DNA of 64,000 nt, taken from contig NZ_JAASRY010000004.1 in NCBI RefSeq assembly GCF_011761345.1, forward strand, positions 248,001-312,000, written 5' to 3'. Below are positions 18,971 to 28,759 of the stretch, piece after piece. Numbering within the stretch: position 1 is the first letter of the stretch; each line of letters begins with the position of its first letter. The notes under the pieces were generated by a model. It saw only the letters and a program-made list of their open reading frames with translations. It made no database searches and was not told where the DNA came from. Both the position numbers and the translations under genes were made by a program. Source of the DNA: Thalassobacillus devorans. GTDB lineage: Bacteria; Bacillota; Bacilli; Bacillales; Halobacillaceae.

Positions 18971-20248
18971 TTAAGCACTTTCTTTTGGTGATTCTTTATT
19001 ATCATCTTGTACAGTACCGTCAGTCAAAACTAACTTCGGCTTCCCATCTTCATTCAATACGGTTTCTTTCGTAATGATACATTTTTCAATATCATCACGG
19101 GAAGGCAATTCGTACATGACATCTAACATGATATTTTCAATAATGGAGCGAAGACCCCTGGCACCAGTTTTTCTTTCAATTGCTTTTCTGGCAATTTCCC
19201 TGAGCGCATCTTCCTCAAATTCCAGCTCGACGTCATCAATTTGCAGAAGCTTTTGGTACTGTTTAACCAAGGCATTTTTTGGCTGTGTCAGTATTTCAAC
19301 TAATGCGTCTTCATCTAGCGGAAGCAGACTTCCGATTACCGGTAGACGACCGATAAATTCTGGAATTAACCCATAACGAAGAAGGTCTTCCGGCAGAATT
19401 TTAGATAGCAGCTGACCTTTATCCAGCTCTTCATTAGTATCTTCAGAACCGAAGCCGATTACTTTCTTGCCTAGACGGCGTTTGATGATTTGGTCGATAC
19501 CGTCAAAGGCTCCACCTACAATGAACAACACGTTGGTTGTATCGATTTGTATGAATTCCTGATGCGGATGTTTTCTGCCGCCTTGTGGGGGCACACTAGC
19601 TGTCGTACCTTCCAGGATCTTAAGCAATGCCTGCTGTACACCTTCACCAGAAACATCTCGTGTGATTGAAGGATTTTCTGACTTACGGGCTACCTTATCG
19701 ATTTCATCAATATAAATGATACCTTTTTCGGCTTTTTCTACATCATAATCAGCAGCCTGAATCAATTTTAGAAGGATATTCTCTACATCCTCCCCGACGT
19801 AACCCGCCTCTGTTAAGGATGTCGCATCTGCAATGGCAAACGGAACATTCAGGATTCGTGCTAATGTTTGGGCCAGTAATGTCTTACCGCTACCTGTCGG
19901 ACCAATCATACAAATATTACTTTTCGCCAATTCTACTTCATCATTTTTAGGCGAGGCATTCACACGCTTATAATGGTTATAAACGGCAACTGACAAATTT
20001 TTCTTTGCCTGATCCTGACCGATTACATAATCATTTAATATTTCACGGATTTCCTGAGGCTTAGGGACCTCTTTGAATTCTACTTCTTCTTCATTTCCTA
20101 GTTCTTCTTCCACTATTTCCGTGCATAATTCGATACATTCATCACATATATAAACTCCTGGGCCAGCGACAAGTTTACGAACCTGTTCTTGGCTTTTCCC
20201 ACAGAATGAACACTTCAATTGTCCTTTTTCATCATTAAATTTAAACAT
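18971..20248 (-). CDS. clpX: ATP-dependent Clp protease ATP-binding subunit ClpX
   Basis: AAA+ unfoldase that feeds proteins to ClpP. The 425-residue protein has the N-terminal zinc-binding domain with Cys13, Cys16, Cys35 and Cys38, Walker A GPTGSGKT (116-123), the pore loop region [10 protein letters not shown] and Walker [10 protein letters not shown], and the ClpP-contacting IGF loop appears as VIGFGSE. The ATG at 20248 (MFKFN) is chosen for the AAGGGG eight bases upstream; a GTG three codons earlier is not needed. Two candidate promoters lie upstream. Confidence 0.98.
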   Translation of the reverse strand: MFKFNDEKGQLKCSFCGKSQEQVRKLVAGPGVYICDECIELCTEIVEEELGNEEEVEFKEVPKPQEIREILNDYVIGQDQAKKNLSVAVYNHYKRVNASPKNDEVELAKSNICMIGPTGSGKTLLAQTLARILNVPFAIADATSLTEAGYVGEDVENILLKLIQAADYDVEKAEKGIIYIDEIDKVARKSENPSITRDVSGEGVQQALLKILEGTTASVPPQGGRKHPHQEFIQIDTTNVLFIVGGAFDGIDQIIKRRLGKKVIGFGSEDTNEELDKGQLLSKILPEDLLRYGLIPEFIGRLPVIGSLLPLDEDALVEILTQPKNALVKQYQKLLQIDDVELEFEEDALREIARKAIERKTGARGLRSIIENIMLDVMYELPSRDDIEKCIITKETVLNEDGKPKLVLTDGTVQDDNKESPKESA

Positions 20249-20326
20249 CCAATTCACCCCTTATTTATATCAGCCAAAAAATCTATACTCAATTCGGTCA
20301 CACCAATTGCAAAGTTTCTTTAGCCT

Positions 20327-20354
20327 ATCATAACAAATATAAGTTGGCAGACAA
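20327..20354 (-). promoter_or_regulatory. proximal candidate promoter of clpX
   Basis: TTGTCT (20354-20349) and TATGAT (20332-20327) with a 16-base spacer. Confidence 0.5.
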
Positions 20355-20403
20355 AGCAAAACACTAATTGACGACCTATTTTGAAGTTACATTCGTCAAC
20401 CTC

Positions 20404-20432
20404 ATTATGTAGATTTGTAAGTAATAAGTCAA
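20404..20432 (-). promoter_or_regulatory. distal candidate promoter of clpX
   Basis: TTGACT (20432-20427) and CATAAT (20409-20404) with a 17-base spacer, about 155 bases upstream of clpX. Together with the proximal element it fills most of the 374-base tig-clpX gap; nothing else was recognised there except the tig terminator. Confidence 0.55.
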
Positions 20433-20582
20433 ACAATAGAATAAACTGATTTTCGACAAAAAACAGCACCTGAATACATTCTTAAGATGGTTGTTAAATC
20501 ATATGTATACGCAACGTTTATTTGTCTTCCCCTTTTACCACTAGTCTATCTTTGAGTAAAGCAATATATACATTTATATGAG

Positions 20583-20613
20583 AAAACAAGGCACGTTTTC
20601 CGCGCCTTGTTTT
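20583..20613 (-). terminator. terminator of tig
   Basis: AAAACAAGGCGCG and CGTGCCTTGTTTT form a long hairpin immediately after the tig stop codon. Confidence 0.85.
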
Positions 20614-20622
20614 AGTTAAAGA

Positions 20623-21909
20623 TTATTTCGTTTTACTATTCTCGGCCAGAACATCAATTGCCTTGCGGACTTTTAAATCCTCTTTGATCATATCAGTGTT
20701 TCCGCCAAGCATTTGTGTAAGGTTGGCGACATCTGTTTGATACATAGAAGCCATTGTTTCCAACTCAGCATTGACATCCTCATCAGTAACTTCAATGTTT
20801 TCTGCATTTGCGATAGCTTCTAGTGTCAAATTTGTTTTGACACGCTTTTCAGCGTCCTCTTTCATTTGTTCACGAAGACCATCTTCATCAGAACCTGTAA
20901 ATTGGAAGTACATGTCTTTCGTCATGCCTTGCATTTGTAGTCGTTGCTCGAACTCCTGGATCATACGATCAAGCTCAGTATCTACCATTGCAGATGGAAC
21001 TTCCACGCTAGCATTTTCAGAAGCCTGTTGCACTAGGGAATCTTTTTTGTTATTTTCAGCGTCTGTTTTCTTCTGTTCTTCCAGGCGTTCACGAGTTTTC
21101 TTTTTCAACTCATCAAGGGATTCAACTTCTTCATCAACATCTTTTGCGAATTCATCATCAAGTTCCGGAAGTTCTTTCCCTTTAACTTCATGAATTTTAA
21201 CCTTGAAAGTCGCTGCTTTACCAGCAAGTTCTTCGGCATGGTATTCCTCAGGGAAAGTCACTTCTACATCGACTTCTTCTCCTGCCTTTTTACCTTGCAA
21301 CTGTTCTTCAAACCCTGGGATGAAGCTGCCAGAACCAATCTCTAGAGAATAGTTATCTGCCTGTCCGCCTTCGAAAGCTTCACCATCAACAAAGCCTTCA
21401 AAATCCATAACAACAGTGTCGCCTTCTTCTACTTCTCCATCTTCTTTGACGACAAGTTCAGCTTGCTTTTCTTGTAATGTTTTTAACTCATTATCAACAT
21501 CTTCATCTGTTACTTCCGTATCCATTTCTTCCACTTCAAGTCCTTTGTAGTCGCCAAGTTCTATTTCTGGCTTTACAGTAACTTCAGCAGTAAATGTAAC
21601 ACCTTTGCCTTTTTCAATTTCCTGAACATCTACTTCCGGACGATCAACAGGCTCGATTTCAGTTTCTTGTACAGCGTTCATGTAAGCTTCCGGAAGAACA
21701 ATATCCAAAGCATCTTGATACAGTGATTCTACACCAAAGCGTTGTTCAAATAGTTTACGTGGCATTTTCCCTTTTCGGAATCCTGGCACTTGAACTTGTT
21801 TTACTACTTTCTTGAACGCTTGATCTAACGCACGATCAAATTCTTCGGCTGGGACTTCTACTGTAAGGACCCCTTGGTTACCTTCTTTTTTTTCCCATTT
21901 TGCTGACAT
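20623..21909 (-). CDS. tig: trigger factor
   Basis: Ribosome-associated chaperone with peptidyl-prolyl isomerase activity at the polypeptide exit. The 428-residue protein has the ribosome-binding signature [17 protein letters not shown] near residue 45, an FKBP-type PPIase domain at about 160-245, and a long helical SurA-like C-terminal part. It is strongly acidic, as in halophilic relatives. The ATG is preceded by TTGGAGGG. tig lies between ysoA and clpX, as in B. subtilis. Confidence 0.98.
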   Translation of the reverse strand: MSAKWEKKEGNQGVLTVEVPAEEFDRALDQAFKKVVKQVQVPGFRKGKMPRKLFEQRFGVESLYQDALDIVLPEAYMNAVQETEIEPVDRPEVDVQEIEKGKGVTFTAEVTVKPEIELGDYKGLEVEEMDTEVTDEDVDNELKTLQEKQAELVVKEDGEVEEGDTVVMDFEGFVDGEAFEGGQADNYSLEIGSGSFIPGFEEQLQGKKAGEEVDVEVTFPEEYHAEELAGKAATFKVKIHEVKGKELPELDDEFAKDVDEEVESLDELKKKTRERLEEQKKTDAENNKKDSLVQQASENASVEVPSAMVDTELDRMIQEFEQRLQMQGMTKDMYFQFTGSDEDGLREQMKEDAEKRVKTNLTLEAIANAENIEVTDEDVNAELETMASMYQTDVANLTQMLGGNTDMIKEDLKVRKAIDVLAENSKTK

Positions 21910-22010
21910 AAAAAATTCCCTCCAACATCTATGATTTCCTTTCGCCTTAGGCGATTTTCTTCATGTTCTCTGATTCTATTTACATACGAATCTAAATTTG
22001 CAACCACTAC

Positions 22011-22038
22011 ATTATAACATAAAAGAAACACCTTTCAA
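22011..22038 (-). promoter_or_regulatory. promoter of tig
   Basis: TTGAAA (22038-22033) and TATAAT (22016-22011) with a 16-base spacer, about 100 bases before tig. Confidence 0.65.
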
Positions 22039-22071
22039 CATATGTATCCTATCCGGGAAAGATTTTCATTA

Positions 22072-23052
22072 TTACTCTTCCATAATAAGGGTGTAATGCT
22101 GCTCGCATAAGAGAATCTCTTGTTTATATTTTTCAACTTCTTCCGCATTTTCCACCTCTGGAACCGGGATCTGTAAATACTCATGCCCCAGCTGCCTCAA
22201 AGCTGCTACTATCTGAGGCGCTTCCTCCTCGGTTGGAAATAAAGGATAGCGTACAAACAAATACCGATAAAGAAGGTTCTGTACAATATCATACATGGTA
22301 GGATTCTTTTGTTCCATATCACCCAACCTCATTTTCAGTTGTTGCATGACATAATCCGAATGCAGTTCCTTCAATTGGGCTGGATTTACTCTCTCCGTCA
22401 GTCCGAACTTGGATATTTCTAAATTAATATCAACCTGATGCTCCTGAAACCATTGAATGATCCCTGTTTTAATTATAGGGTGTACTTCCTTAGACTTAAG
22501 AAGTTCAGTAAACGGTTGGATATAAGGAGCTGCGCTTAACTTTCGCAGCTTAATGATTGATCGCCATTGCTTATGTATGTCTTCATTACTTAAACCTTCA
22601 AAGAATTCATCTACTAACTTATTGTTCTGCTGTTCATCATCTTCTTTTACAAGCTTCCTGCTAACTTCATATAACTGCCAAAACTGGGTCCGCATTTTCT
22701 GTGGCATATCTTCTTCTTGAAAAATTTCATCCAACAGCCCTACTAACTCTTCATATCGGCTCGTTTGAAATAGAATTGTTAAATAAATATGTAAGTATTG
22801 ATAATAATTTTCCAAGTCATGTTTCATGAGATATTCGCATAGTTCTTCAGCAGGTTCATATTTTCCAAGCTCCATTAAACTTACTAACTTGCCTGTAATG
22901 ACATCATGTGATGCTACATCGTGTTCGAACAGAGGCTCAAATGTTTTCAATGCTTCTTCATACCGTTTTTCCTGTATTGCCTTTAACCCCTCATTCTCCA
23001 GTCTGGTCTTCCATTTGGGGAACATGACGATATTCCCTTTTTTCTTTTTCAT
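22072..23052 (-). CDS. ysoA: TPR-like helical repeat protein YsoA
   Basis: A 326-residue protein that matches the position and character of Bacillus YsoA. After a basic N-terminus, tetratricopeptide-like helix pairs are visible at about residues 15-135 (GLKAIQEKRYEEALKTFEPL, LMELGKYEPAEELCEYL, LFQTSRYEELVGLLDEI). The rest is helical and acidic. Such repeats usually mediate protein-protein contacts; no enzymatic motif is visible and the cellular role is unknown. It has its own stop close to the tig promoter and is followed upstream by tRNA genes. Confidence 0.85.
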   Translation of the reverse strand: MKKKKGNIVMFPKWKTRLENEGLKAIQEKRYEEALKTFEPLFEHDVASHDVITGKLVSLMELGKYEPAEELCEYLMKHDLENYYQYLHIYLTILFQTSRYEELVGLLDEIFQEEDMPQKMRTQFWQLYEVSRKLVKEDDEQQNNKLVDEFFEGLSNEDIHKQWRSIIKLRKLSAAPYIQPFTELLKSKEVHPIIKTGIIQWFQEHQVDINLEISKFGLTERVNPAQLKELHSDYVMQQLKMRLGDMEQKNPTMYDIVQNLLYRYLFVRYPLFPTEEEAPQIVAALRQLGHEYLQIPVPEVENAEEVEKYKQEILLCEQHYTLIMEE

Positions 23053-23198
23053 AGGACACCCTTCCTAATCGCTCTATGTATTATTCTCTATTATCTTTCT
23101 ATCTTTTCCCGACTTCAAGTAAAACAAACATTTATTTTGAAAAATTCAAGAAGGGAGATATCGGAATACTCTAAAGGAACTTTAATTGTTGACCAAAT

Positions 23199-23226
23199 TA
23201 AAAAAAGCCTTGGGTTTACCCAACGC
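23199..23226 (-). terminator. terminator of the tRNA-Arg gene
   Basis: TTGGG and CCCAA pair around TAAA and are followed by GGCTTTTTTT, some 20 bases after the tRNA-Arg 3' end. Confidence 0.8.
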
Positions 23227-23242
23227 TGTTTACATGAAATGG

Positions 23243-23376
<134 letters not shown>

Positions 23377-23444
23377 CTCTGGGAAATTTCAAGGAAGTAA
23401 TTGAATCGGTACGCTGATGTTTCCCTTCGCAGCTTACTCGGACG

Positions 23445-23531
23445 TGCTCTATCCTACTGAGCTACTGGGATGTTTAATAAAAATTAATGACTGTACCTAT
23501 GAAGTTGTAGTTTAACTCCGTCGTCCTGATT
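23445..23531 (-). pseudogene. partial tRNA-Arg (5' third) plus flank, repeat copy 2
   Basis: Contains the first 27 bases of tRNA-Arg (acceptor 5' strand with one change and D arm), then stops; the anticodon, variable and T arms are missing. The upstream flank is the same as that of the intact gene. It cannot form a functional tRNA. Confidence 0.85.
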
Positions 23532-23553
23532 TTCCAGTAAAGTTTTTCAGAAG

Positions 23554-23624
23554 AGCGGGTGATGGGAATCGAACCCACATCATCAGCTTGGAAGGCTGAG
23601 GTTTTACCACTAAACTACACCCGC
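23554..23624 (-). tRNA. tRNA-Gly (anticodon UCC)
   Basis: A complete 71-base cloverleaf. Acceptor arms GCGGGTG and CACCCGC, discriminator U, D arm TAGTTTAGTGGTA, anticodon loop CTTCCAA (UCC, reading GGA/GGG) and T arm with GTTCGATTC. CCA is not encoded. The following T run is weak, so it may be cotranscribed with the tRNA-Arg downstream. Confidence 0.95.
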
Positions 23625-23749
23625 ACGTTAGTATGTTATTTCCTTATTTTTTGTTTACGAACTGTCATGCCTCTTCCTCTGCCAGCTTATTCAGTGAAGT
23701 GGTATCTGTCGAGGCAACTCGAAGATTATTCGGTGGATGCTTTGCTCGT

Positions 23750-23779
23750 GGCTGAGGTTTTACCACTAAACTACACCCG
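23750..23779 (-). pseudogene. partial tRNA-Gly (5' part)
   Basis: Thirty bases identical to the 5' part of the intact tRNA-Gly (23594-23623), from the acceptor strand through the D arm into the 5' side of the anticodon stem, then unrelated sequence. The 262-base gap between tRNA-Gly and ysnB holds this fragment and no gene. Confidence 0.85.
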
Positions 23780-23886
23780 TGCATTATTAGAAAAATTTGT
23801 TCTCTTTTTTATGTACTCTCTTTAAGAGACAAGACCTATTATATTAACTCTCTATTACTTTGTCAACACCTAAATGGGTCAGAGTA

Positions 23887-24411
23887 CTAGACCTCTGACC
23901 GCAGTGTTGTTTGGAGCTTTAAATCGACAGGCTTGTGTTTCATATTATAATATTGCAGCTCAAACACCCGATTATCATTCCAGCTCAAAATCGCATAAGT
24001 TGGCTCCCTGTGATCCCTTGGCTGTCTGCAACTGCCAGGGTTGATAAACAACCGGTTTTCCACTTTTTCTGCTCCAGCCATATGGGAGTGGCCAAAACAT
24101 ACCACATCTGCTCCCAATTCTTCGGCACGATAATTCAATGGCATCAAAGTAGATTTAATATTAAATAGATGGCCATGGGTTACGAAAAAGGTAACTCCCT
24201 CAATCGTAAACGCTTGCTCCTCTTCCATTCCAGAGTCAAAGTCGACATTGCCTTTTGCGTAATAGAACCCCTCCAGCTCTTTGTCATGAAGGTTAAGTTC
24301 TGAATCCCCACAATGTATCATCCCATCTACCTGATGTGCATATTTTTCTTTAATTTCTTTTACTTCATCAGTCAATCCGTGGCTGTCACTTAAAATTAAT
24401 ACACTTGGCAT
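23887..24411 (-). CDS. ysnB: YfcE/MJ0936-family metallophosphoesterase YsnB
   Basis: Small calcineurin-fold phosphoesterase with two metal ions. The 174-residue protein shows the ligand motifs in order: LSDSHG (8-12), IHCGDSE, KGNVD, VTHGHLFN and FGHSHMA. The physiological substrate is unknown for this subfamily. The ATG at 24411 is chosen because AGAGGAGA lies seven bases upstream and because it opens directly into the first motif. It begins 15 bases inside... downstream of the rdgB stop region: the rdgB stop codon lies at 24426, giving a 14-base gap. Confidence 0.93.
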   Translation of the reverse strand: MPSVLILSDSHGLTDEVKEIKEKYAHQVDGMIHCGDSELNLHDKELEGFYYAKGNVDFDSGMEEEQAFTIEGVTFFVTHGHLFNIKSTLMPLNYRAEELGADVVCFGHSHMAGAEKVENRLFINPGSCRQPRDHREPTYAILSWNDNRVFELQYYNMKHKPVDLKLQTTLRSEV

Positions 24412-24425
24412 AGGACACTCTCCTC

Positions 24426-25022
24426 TCAGACAAGTTCTTTCAGCCATTGCTCCACTTTATCAATCGCATTCCTGCGATGACTGATAGCATTTTTTTCATC
24501 AGCTGTAAGTTGAGCCATCGTTTGATCATAACCATCCGGTACAAATATCGGATCATAGCCAAAACCATGACTTCCTTCAGGTTTTTTTGCAATCTTTCCT
24601 TCACAGGTTCCTCTTTTGATGATTGCTTCTTTGCCAGGTTGAATGATTGCGATGCAGCATACAAAACGGGCTGTTCGCTCTGAGTACCCTGTCTCTTCTA
24701 ATTCCTTCAAAACTTTTTCTAAGTTCTTCTGGTCATTTTTCTCTTCACCAGCATAGCGAGCTGAATATACACCAGGTCTTCCCTGTAGAGCGTCCACTTC
24801 CAAACCTGAATCATCTGCAAGTACAGGTACATCATAAGCTTTTGAAATTGCCTCAGCTTTAATGGCAGCATTCTCTTCAAAGGTGGCGCCGTCTTCTACG
24901 ATATCCCCTGACCAATCCGGTAAATCATGCAATGATTTAAGCTCAATTCCATATATCTTGAACATTTCTCTGAACTCTTTCACTTTTCCATTGTTTTTAG
25001 TAGCAACAATTAGTTCTTTCAT
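24426..25022 (-). CDS. rdgB: XTP/dITP diphosphatase (RdgB/HAM1 family)
   Basis: Removes non-canonical purine triphosphates (XTP, dITP) from the nucleotide pool. The 198-residue protein begins with the family signature [21 protein letters not shown] and [12 protein letters not shown] contain catalytic and metal-binding residues, and [15 protein letters not shown] and ISHRRNA complete the pattern. The ATG overlaps the rph stop codon by four bases (ATGA), indicating coupling. It corresponds to YsnA of B. subtilis. Confidence 0.97.
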   Translation of the reverse strand: MKELIVATKNNGKVKEFREMFKIYGIELKSLHDLPDWSGDIVEDGATFEENAAIKAEAISKAYDVPVLADDSGLEVDALQGRPGVYSARYAGEEKNDQKNLEKVLKELEETGYSERTARFVCCIAIIQPGKEAIIKRGTCEGKIAKKPEGSHGFGYDPIFVPDGYDQTMAQLTADEKNAISHRRNAIDKVEQWLKELV

Positions 25023-25780
25023 TTTTTATCACTTGCTACTGCTTTATCTACTTGATCTGCATAGGAGCCGATCGCTTCTTTTTGAATGCTGAAAATTCGT
25101 TCCATTCCTTTTTGAGCCAGTTCCAGCATCTTTTGAAGTTCAGACACCGAAAAAGTCGCTTCTTCTCCAGTCCCCTGCAATTCAACAAACTCTCCATTAC
25201 CAGTCATGACTACATTCATGTCCACATGCGCCTTACTGTCTTCTTCATAACATAGATCCAGAATTTCTGTGCCGTCTGGAAGTACCCCGACAGATATTGC
25301 TGCTAAGTAATCTTTTATCGGCATCTCTTTCAGAACCTTTTTATCCAGCAGTTTGCCAAAAGCAAGGACAACCGCTACAAAGGCACCGGTAATCGATGCA
25401 GTCCTGGTACCCCCATCTGCCTGGATGACATCACAATCAACCCACACGGTACGCTCTCCAATTTTATCCAAGTCTACCACTGCCCTTAATGCTCTACCGA
25501 TCAAACGCTGAATTTCCATTGTTCTTCCTGAAACCTTCCCTTTAGAGGACTCACGGATATTTCTTTGATCCGTAGCTCGTGGGAGCATTGCATATTCTGC
25601 GGTAATCCATCCTTTACCTTGCCCACGCATAAAAGGGGGGACACGATCTTCCACACTTGCATTACATATCACTTTTGTGTTTCCTACACTTATTAATACA
25701 GACCCTTCCGGGTGCATCACATATTCGGTTTCTATTTGAATTGGTCGAAGCTGATCTGTGTTTCTTTCATCCGCTCTCAC
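25019..25780 (-). CDS. rph: ribonuclease PH
   Basis: Phosphate-dependent 3'-5' exoribonuclease that trims tRNA 3' ends. The 253-residue protein has the RNase PH core: [35 protein letters not shown] and [14 protein letters not shown]. The GTG at 25780 is chosen: AAGGAGG lies seven bases upstream and the following residues ([14 protein letters not shown]) align with the start of Bacillus Rph. The frame stays open 14 codons further upstream but without a ribosome site. It heads the rph-rdgB-ysnB operon. Confidence 0.97.
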   Translation of the reverse strand: MRADERNTDQLRPIQIETEYVMHPEGSVLISVGNTKVICNASVEDRVPPFMRGQGKGWITAEYAMLPRATDQRNIRESSKGKVSGRTMEIQRLIGRALRAVVDLDKIGERTVWVDCDVIQADGGTRTASITGAFVAVVLAFGKLLDKKVLKEMPIKDYLAAISVGVLPDGTEILDLCYEEDSKAHVDMNVVMTGNGEFVELQGTGEEATFSVSELQKMLELAQKGMERIFSIQKEAIGSYADQVDKAVASDKK

Positions 25781-25861
25781 TATAACGTCCTCCTTTATCC
25801 ATATCCTTGCCCATCTTAACACAATTTATCAGAAAAGCGTAGCTTGGGAAAAAGCTCTGTA

Positions 25862-25901
25862 AACATTAATAAAGCCAGTCCAGATCGGCATTATTAATGT
25901 T
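25862..25901. repeat. 11-bp perfect inverted repeat upstream of rph
   Basis: AACATTAATAA and TTATTAATGTT flank an 18-base spacer that itself has GCC/GGC ends. It lies about 80 bases upstream of rph and 45 bases after the gerM terminator. It may be an operator or an AT-rich hairpin. Confidence 0.6.
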
Positions 25902-25945
25902 GAAATTCTATTTGTATATGCTTTGTTATTCCTTTTTCAGCATAC

Positions 25946-25970
25946 AAAAAGCCCCTGATTCGGGGCTTTT
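25946..25970 (-). terminator. terminator of gerM
   Basis: AAAAGCCCC and GGGGCTTTT pair around GAATCA-type loop sequence, six bases after the gerM stop codon, followed by T residues. Confidence 0.9.
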
Positions 25971-25976
25971 CAATAG

Positions 25977-27065
25977 TTATAAACTATCTGCACCAGTGAT
26001 ATCATTTATAGTCACTGGCTCTGCGTATGGGACACCATCTTCACTATATACTTGTTCTACCCCATCTACGTGTACCTCTACAGCTTCCACTCCTTGCTGG
26101 TCTGTAAGTGTCATTACCAGGCTCTTCATCACATGTTCCGAGACCGATTGTTTTTCTTGATTGGATAGGAGTGCTTCGTTAAATGACAGGGATAGCACCC
26201 CATTTTCAAAGCTTGTCTCCAGCAGTTCAGCTTCCTCGTTAAACGCTGTCAGTAATGGAAGGTCAAAGGAAGGCCCTTCCACCAGAGCTTGTACGATAGA
26301 TTCATAAGAATCGTTGTCACTTGTATTCAAATGGGTAGTTACAGGTACATAATAGAAGTCCTGATTCTCATTTTGAGCAGGATAGTAAAGCGTTACAGCT
26401 TTACTATCCACCACATCCGCATCTTCACTTGCGTATATGTTAATACCATCCGCTCTCGAGACACCCGAGGAGATAGGAGTGCCTTTCACAGGCATAACTT
26501 CCTGCTCATGCCCATTGATCCAAAGCTTTATCCGTTCTACGTTTTCAAATTGCGTCAGTGTATAAGTCATCGCCTGAAGAATCTTTTGCTCATCTTCCGG
26601 GGCATATTCTGCAAACTCTTTGGATACATCTACGATCATCGTTCCATCTTCTTTAAGGTTCAACCCTAATATCTCTGTCCCTGCAGGCAGTACTGCTTCA
26701 AATCCGTTAGGAAGTAATTCAGTGACTGGACCGCCTTTTACGAGGTATTCTAAGGATTGAGTAGCTACCTCTTTCGATGAAATATTAGGCAACTCCAAGG
26801 TTTGAGAAACTACCATACCATTGGCGTCTAATAAGTAAAGTTGACGAGTTGAGGTACCGGTAGCCTCCTCGTTAGCTTCGCTATTTGTATCGTCAACCGA
26901 ATCTTCGGTAGTCTTATCAGCTGCTTCATCGGTTTGATCTACGTAGTCTACGTCCTGGGGTGCATCCATTTTTTCTATGGACTGCTCGCCTTCAAAAAAA
27001 CATCCTGTCAGTAATAGCGTGGTCGACAGGCCGATTACCAGTGATCCAATAACACGCATTTTCAT
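25977..27065 (-). CDS. gerM: spore germination / sporulation lipoprotein GerM
   Basis: GerM is a membrane lipoprotein needed for normal sporulation and germination in B. subtilis. The 362-residue protein has a signal peptide ending in LLTGC with Cys22 as the lipidated residue, an acidic linker to about residue 70, and two GerMN domains at roughly 75-200 (QLYLLDANGMVVSQ...) and 215-345 (VTLYYPAQNENQDFYYVPVT). The ATG has AGGAGGGG six bases upstream. It lies between racE and rph, as in B. subtilis. Confidence 0.95.
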   Translation of the reverse strand: MKMRVIGSLVIGLSTTLLLTGCFFEGEQSIEKMDAPQDVDYVDQTDEAADKTTEDSVDDTNSEANEEATGTSTRQLYLLDANGMVVSQTLELPNISSKEVATQSLEYLVKGGPVTELLPNGFEAVLPAGTEILGLNLKEDGTMIVDVSKEFAEYAPEDEQKILQAMTYTLTQFENVERIKLWINGHEQEVMPVKGTPISSGVSRADGINIYASEDADVVDSKAVTLYYPAQNENQDFYYVPVTTHLNTSDNDSYESIVQALVEGPSFDLPLLTAFNEEAELLETSFENGVLSLSFNEALLSNQEKQSVSEHVMKSLVMTLTDQQGVEAVEVHVDGVEQVYSEDGVPYAEPVTINDITGADSL

Positions 27066-27215
27066 GCTTTCCCCTCCTATGATGGTTTGTACTATTATGT
27101 ATACGAGCTTGTGGGAAAATTAGACCAAAGAAGATTCACATTAAAAAACTTGGATTGTTCGTAAGTTGTTATAACAAAATTCCTCCTTAGCGATTGCTAA
27201 ATTACCATTTTCATA

Positions 27216-27251
27216 TAAAAAATACCGCCCAGGCAGAATGCTGAGCGGTAT
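27216..27251 (-). terminator. terminator of racE
   Basis: ATACCGC and GCGGTAT form the stem on the minus strand, followed by TTTTTTA. Confidence 0.85.
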
Positions 27252-27264
27252 CTAACATATAATT

Positions 27265-28068
27265 TCAATCAATGATGACAGGTTTTAAATACTCAATCGG
27301 TTCCTCAAACCATATATTGGCAACTTTTTCGAATTTTTCCAGGTCGCCGGTGGTGTAAAACTCATGTTGCGGCTTATCATCTCCGTTAAAAGTAAGCTTC
27401 TGATAAGCTAATATCAAACTGACTTCACGTGCAGTTTCTTCCCCAGAGCATATGACTTGGATTTTTTCACCCATTTCTTTTTGAATCAAATGTCTGATCA
27501 AGGGATAGTGGGTGCAACCTAAAATTAGAGTATCGATTCCATTATTAGCCTTTAGAGGGTGAAGTGAATTTTTCACGGTTTCTTCTGCCAATCCACCTTC
27601 TAAAATACCATCTTCCACCATAGGAACAAACGCCGGGCAAGCAAGGCCTTTTACTACAATCGACTTATCAATTCCATGCAGGGCTTTTGTGTATGCCTGA
27701 CTGCTTATGGTTCCTTCTGTTCCTATTACTCCTATCCGCTTATTCTGGCTCACTTTGATGGCCGCTCTTGCACCAGGTTGAATGACTCCGATAACGGGAA
27801 TTTCCAGCTCTTCTTGAAGTTCTTCCAATGTAAAGGCAGTAGCTGTATTACAGGCTACCACTAATAATTTTATATCTTTTCTTAGTAGATGATTGACCAT
27901 TTGCCAGGTGAATTCTATTACTTCTTCTCTAGTCCGGGGTCCATACGGACAACGCTTTGTGTCTCCTAAATAAATCAGCTGCTCATTAGGCAGCTGTCTC
28001 ATCAATTCTCTTGCAACCGTTAATCCCCCTACACCGGAATCAATCACACCAATAGCTTTTCGTTGCAC
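27265..28068 (-). CDS. racE: glutamate racemase
   Basis: Cofactor-independent racemase that supplies D-glutamate for peptidoglycan. The 267-residue protein shows IGVIDSGVGGLTVARE at the start and the two catalytic cysteines, Cys73 in VACNTATAF and Cys185 in LGCTHYPL. CPYGPRTREEV is a further family signature. It lies 30 bases after the MarR-type gene and has a clear terminator. RacE rather than YrpC is chosen on its position beside gerM and gerE. Confidence 0.97.
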   Translation of the reverse strand: MQRKAIGVIDSGVGGLTVARELMRQLPNEQLIYLGDTKRCPYGPRTREEVIEFTWQMVNHLLRKDIKLLVVACNTATAFTLEELQEELEIPVIGVIQPGARAAIKVSQNKRIGVIGTEGTISSQAYTKALHGIDKSIVVKGLACPAFVPMVEDGILEGGLAEETVKNSLHPLKANNGIDTLILGCTHYPLIRHLIQKEMGEKIQVICSGEETAREVSLILAYQKLTFNGDDKPQHEFYTTGDLEKFEKVANIWFEEPIEYLKPVIID

Positions 28069-28098
28069 ATTCCTTCCTCCTCATTCTATGTTGTCTGA

Positions 28099-28566
28099 TC
28101 ACTCTGTCTCTTGGTCTTCGGAATGGAGCATTTGATCATGAAGCATGTGCAACAACTGGTTCAATGTTTCAACTTGTTCTGCTGGAACATCCTTTAAAAC
28201 ACCTTCCAGATAAGCCTGTCGTTTTTCAATGACTTCATGAATAATTGCTGTCCCTTTCGATAATACATGAATTCTGACCACTCGCCTATCTTTCGGATCC
28301 CTTACCCGCTCCACCAGCGTATTTTTCTCCATCCGATCAACAAGGTCGGTGGTGGTGCTGCACGCCAGGTTTAGGCAAGAGGAAAGCTCGCCAATGGTCA
28401 TATCCCCTTTCTCCAGCAGCCACTGCAAAGCCAGAAACTGTGGGGCAGTTATCGGGTAATGGTTTAATATCTCCCGGCCTTTTTGCTTAATGATACCCGA
28501 TATGTATCTCATTTCTTTTTCAATTTCAGAAATTACTGTAGTAGTTTCAGTGTTTGCCAAATACAC
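28099..28566 (-). CDS. ysmB: MarR-family transcriptional regulator (YsmB-like)
   Basis: A 155-residue winged-helix DNA-binding protein. The recognition region is MTIGELSSCLNLACSTTTDLVDRMEK (helix pair about 55-80, here cited by its ends), and the wing contains RVRDPKDRRVVRI. N- and C-terminal helices should form the dimer interface. The start could be GTG at 28566 or TTG two codons later; both are served by GAGGAG. It matches the position of B. subtilis ysmB next to racE. The ligand and target genes are unknown. Confidence 0.88.
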   Translation of the reverse strand: MYLANTETTTVISEIEKEMRYISGIIKQKGREILNHYPITAPQFLALQWLLEKGDMTIGELSSCLNLACSTTTDLVDRMEKNTLVERVRDPKDRRVVRIHVLSKGTAIIHEVIEKRQAYLEGVLKDVPAEQVETLNQLLHMLHDQMLHSEDQETE

Positions 28567-28759
28567 GCACTCCTCAAAGAATAAGCTTTTCCTTCATTCT
28601 CGTCGTTTCCTTACAAAATTTCAAGAAAGAAATCTGTAACAGGTAATGACCTTATAATAATAGATCAAAAAAAGTTTTGCCGCCAGTCAAGCCTATACGT
28701 TTTTACATTTCAAAGAGGATAGCTCTGTGAAACGCTACTGATCATTTACCATCAGTGAC

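Noticed and set aside
21944-21957. TCGCC-TTA-GGCGA dyad upstream of tig as a fourth copy of the stem-loop repeat
   Set aside because: The loop and flanks do not match the three-copy family; only the short GGCGA arms are shared.
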